A stretch of DNA of 64,000 bases, from positions 52,573,483-52,637,482 of the forward strand of contig NC_029520.1 in assembly GCF_001577835.2 (NCBI RefSeq). The letters run 5' to 3'. Source of the stretch: Coturnix japonica (Eukaryota; Chordata; Aves; Galliformes; Phasianidae). The position numbers and the translations under genes were made by a program. The notes below the pieces were generated by a model that was given only the letters and a program-made list of their open reading frames with translations, searched no databases and was not told the origin of the DNA. Positions 62,015 through 64,000 of this stretch are shown here, piece by piece (position 1 is the first letter of the stretch; the number at the start of each line of letters is the position of its first letter).

Positions 62015-62345
62015 CATAGAATGGTTTGAGTTGGAAGGGACCCTTCAAAGCCATCTGGTCCGACTGCTCTGCAATATCCATGGACACCCACAGCTCCAGC
62101 AGTGCTCACAGCCCATCCCCTGACCTTGGCTGTCTGCAGGGATGGGGCAGCACTGCCTCTCTAGGCAGCCCTTTCCAACGCATCACCACCCTTTTGGAGA
62201 GGAAATGCTTCCTAATATCCAACCCGACCCTCCCCTGGCACAACTTGAGGCTGTCACCTCTCATCCTATAGTAGGGCCGACCCCCACCTCACCCCCACCA
62301 CCTCCCGTAGAGAGCAATGAGGTCTCCCCTGCGCCTTCACATCTC
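62015..62345 (-). mobile_element. CR1 3' region
   Basis: TCATAGAATGGTTTGAGTTG through CTAATATCCAACCCGACCCT and AGAGCAATGAGGTCTCCCCT, minus orientation, about 330 bp, moderately diverged. Confidence 0.88.
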
Positions 62346-62851
62346 CAGAAGAGGAGCATGCAGCACACGTGTGTCACCTGTCCCTTCACACGCTTCCAGT
62401 GACAACAACAAAACACGTGTGCATTGTTAACAGCCCATTAAGATTCACTGGGAGCTGCCACTGCTCAGCTAGAGGCTGCTCTTGATGCCAAGCCAAATGA
62501 TTTGAGTTCTTCGTCTCGGCGCTCATGTAAACAAACTGTCAGACATCCAGATGCAAGAATGGAGAAGTATTCATGGAGTGGAAGGGCTGATGGGGCTCGG
62601 CGTATATTCATTTACTAATCTGATTGTCGTGCATAAATTAAATGGCAGTGTTAGAAGTGTATTCCCTGAGCCTGTGTTCTTCTGTATTAGTGTGGTGGTT
62701 TTGCATCTTGGGTCACTGAGCAAACAGATGCTCACAGCGGTGAACTGAACCAAAGCCGGATGTGCACAGCCCGCTGTTTTCACACCTGTACGTCTCTAAA
62801 AGCCCAATTTGAAGATTCCTATTGCAGAACGTCATTTGGGGGGGCATAGGG

Positions 62852-63075
62852 TGATAGAATCACAGAGCTGAAGAATGGTGGGCTTGGAAGGGACCTTAAA
62901 TCTCCCCATGTAGTGATTGCTGGCAGCCCCTGTGGGATGGTGGCCTTATCCCTGGAGCTGCCCGAGGCCACAAATGGGCCCTGCACAGAGCTGGGGGGCA
63001 CACAGCCCAAAGCAGGGGTAGGGCTGGGGGGCTTCGGGTCCCTTCCAACCCAACCATGCTGTGATTCTGTGACAC
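62852..63075. mobile_element. CR1 with outward-facing tails at both ends
   Basis: The left end (GATAGAATCACAGAGCTGAA) is a minus-strand CR1 tail and the right end (GGGTCCCTTCCAACCCAACC then GTGATTCTGTGAC) a plus-strand tail. This is the same inverted layout as at 15873-16096. Confidence 0.7.
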
Positions 63076-64000
63076 GATTCTCCATCAGCAGCTCTGTGCT
63101 GCCCACTGCAGACAGCAGCCCATCAGCAGGGCTGCAGCTCGCTGGCTTTGCCTCATCTCCAGAAGCACAAGGCCGTGCAGCGTAATGACTTGGTTTACAG
63201 CGGAAATCCAATTACTGCAGGGAAGCATTTCATTAGGGTGGATTTTCTCTGCTGGCCGCCGCACTCTGGGAGCTCGCTGGTGGTGTCGGCGCGGGGCCAG
63301 CTGCTCACACCAGGGCATGCGTGGCAGTGACGGGCTGTGCAAGGCAGTGTGTCATAGGCAGCGTGTCATGTTCTGGGCTCGGGCAGCTCACAGCCAGCTC
63401 GTGGTGCTGGGGCTTTCTAGGAATACCTCCTCAGACTGCTCACAATGCACACTCTCTGCTTAGAGTTTCTAGCAGCTCGCATCTGCTTTGAACTTGGTGA
63501 AACTGGTCTTTATAAATACAGAGTAGGTACAGCCCTAAACTCAGCAAGCACTGCATGAATAAGGGCTGGGAATGATCGATCATTATCACAGTGTATTTTG
63601 CTGCTGCAGAAGGCATGGTGGCAAGCAGTGTGCATGCAGCAGGCAGCAGATCCATGGGGCTGCAGTTGGGTGCTGCAATGCAACTCATCAGCAGTGAGAG
63701 GTTTAGGTCAAGAGCAGAGCTCACCTCCGTGGCAATGACAGATCACCTCCTCACTGCCACCACACTGCATTGCACCACCAAGGAAACGAAACGGTTTCTC
63801 TTGTGGAGTGTTGTATTGGCTGCTCAAAGCGGGCTGTTGTAGGCATGGGAGGAGAGCAGAAATACATGAAAATGAGAGACAACAGCGAGCGAGAGGGAAG
63901 AACGCTCTTTGTGGCCTCGTTTGATCAAAGCCCCCTCATTTCTCTGCCCTCTCCCTTAGGGCTCTGTATGGTTTCTGATTCACCCCAAGGACGTGGCGGT

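Larger units (their letters stand above)
55276..64000. other. Intergenic region right of TRIM9
   Basis: No gene was recognised in these 8.7 kb on either strand. Contents are CR1 fragments, a 16-bp tandem array and unique AT-richer stretches (57.4-57.9, 60.3-60.55 and 62.4-62.8 kb) that could be conserved non-coding elements. In human the next gene along is TMX1; no part of it was seen. Confidence 0.6.

Noticed and set aside
55276-64000. Search for TMX1 or another gene after TRIM9
   Set aside because: No exon of TMX1 or any other protein I recognise was found; the gene presumably lies further right.

Overview
The window looks like nuclear DNA from a galliform bird (chicken or a close relative). 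It has compact multi-exon vertebrate genes with consensus splice sites, GC-rich promoters with CCAAT boxes, and about 30 CR1 retrotransposon 3' ends, many ending in the typical ATTCTATGATTCTATGA-type tail. No bacterial, plasmid or phage features were seen. Four genes were identified by protein similarity recalled from human orthologues; their order, NIN - ABHD12B - PYGL - TRIM9, matches human chromosome 14q22. No database search was possible.

Layout. 1-6.1 kb: the 5' end of NIN (ninein, minus strand), with its first coding exon at 1900-2082 and a probable non-coding first exon and promoter near 5.96-6.1 kb. 6.1-8.3 kb: the spacer between the divergent NIN and ABHD12B promoters, with a 0.5 kb CATCCCCATGTC-rich minisatellite. 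8.54-13.02 kb: ABHD12B (plus strand), 13 coding exons summing to 358 codons with an intact serine-hydrolase triad. 13.40-21.82 kb: PYGL (liver glycogen phosphorylase, minus strand), 20 coding exons summing to 857 codons with no break. ABHD12B and PYGL converge tail to tail and their 3' ends probably overlap. 22.6-54.4 kb: TRIM9 (minus strand), a brain E3 ubiquitin ligase, with ten coding exons and a 12.3 kb first intron. 54.5-64 kb: intergenic DNA with CR1 fragments, a 16-bp tandem array and possible conserved non-coding elements; no gene was recognised there.

The genes are neighbours, not a pathway: a centrosome protein (NIN), a membrane-anchored lipid hydrolase (ABHD12B), a glycogen-degrading enzyme (PYGL) and a neuronal E3 ligase (TRIM9). 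I found no undescribed biological system. The points most worth checking are: sequence quality in TRIM9 (exon 1 scrambled, exons 5 and 6 carrying clustered indels, while PYGL, ABHD12B and the other TRIM9 exons are clean); a tandem repeat that copies the 5' splice site of ABHD12B exon 1; a tandem repeat in the branch-point region of the last TRIM9 intron; two GC-AG introns; nearly identical direct CR1 copies flanking PYGL exon 1; and antisense overlap of the PYGL and ABHD12B 3' ends. Exon borders were placed by hand and may be off by one base.
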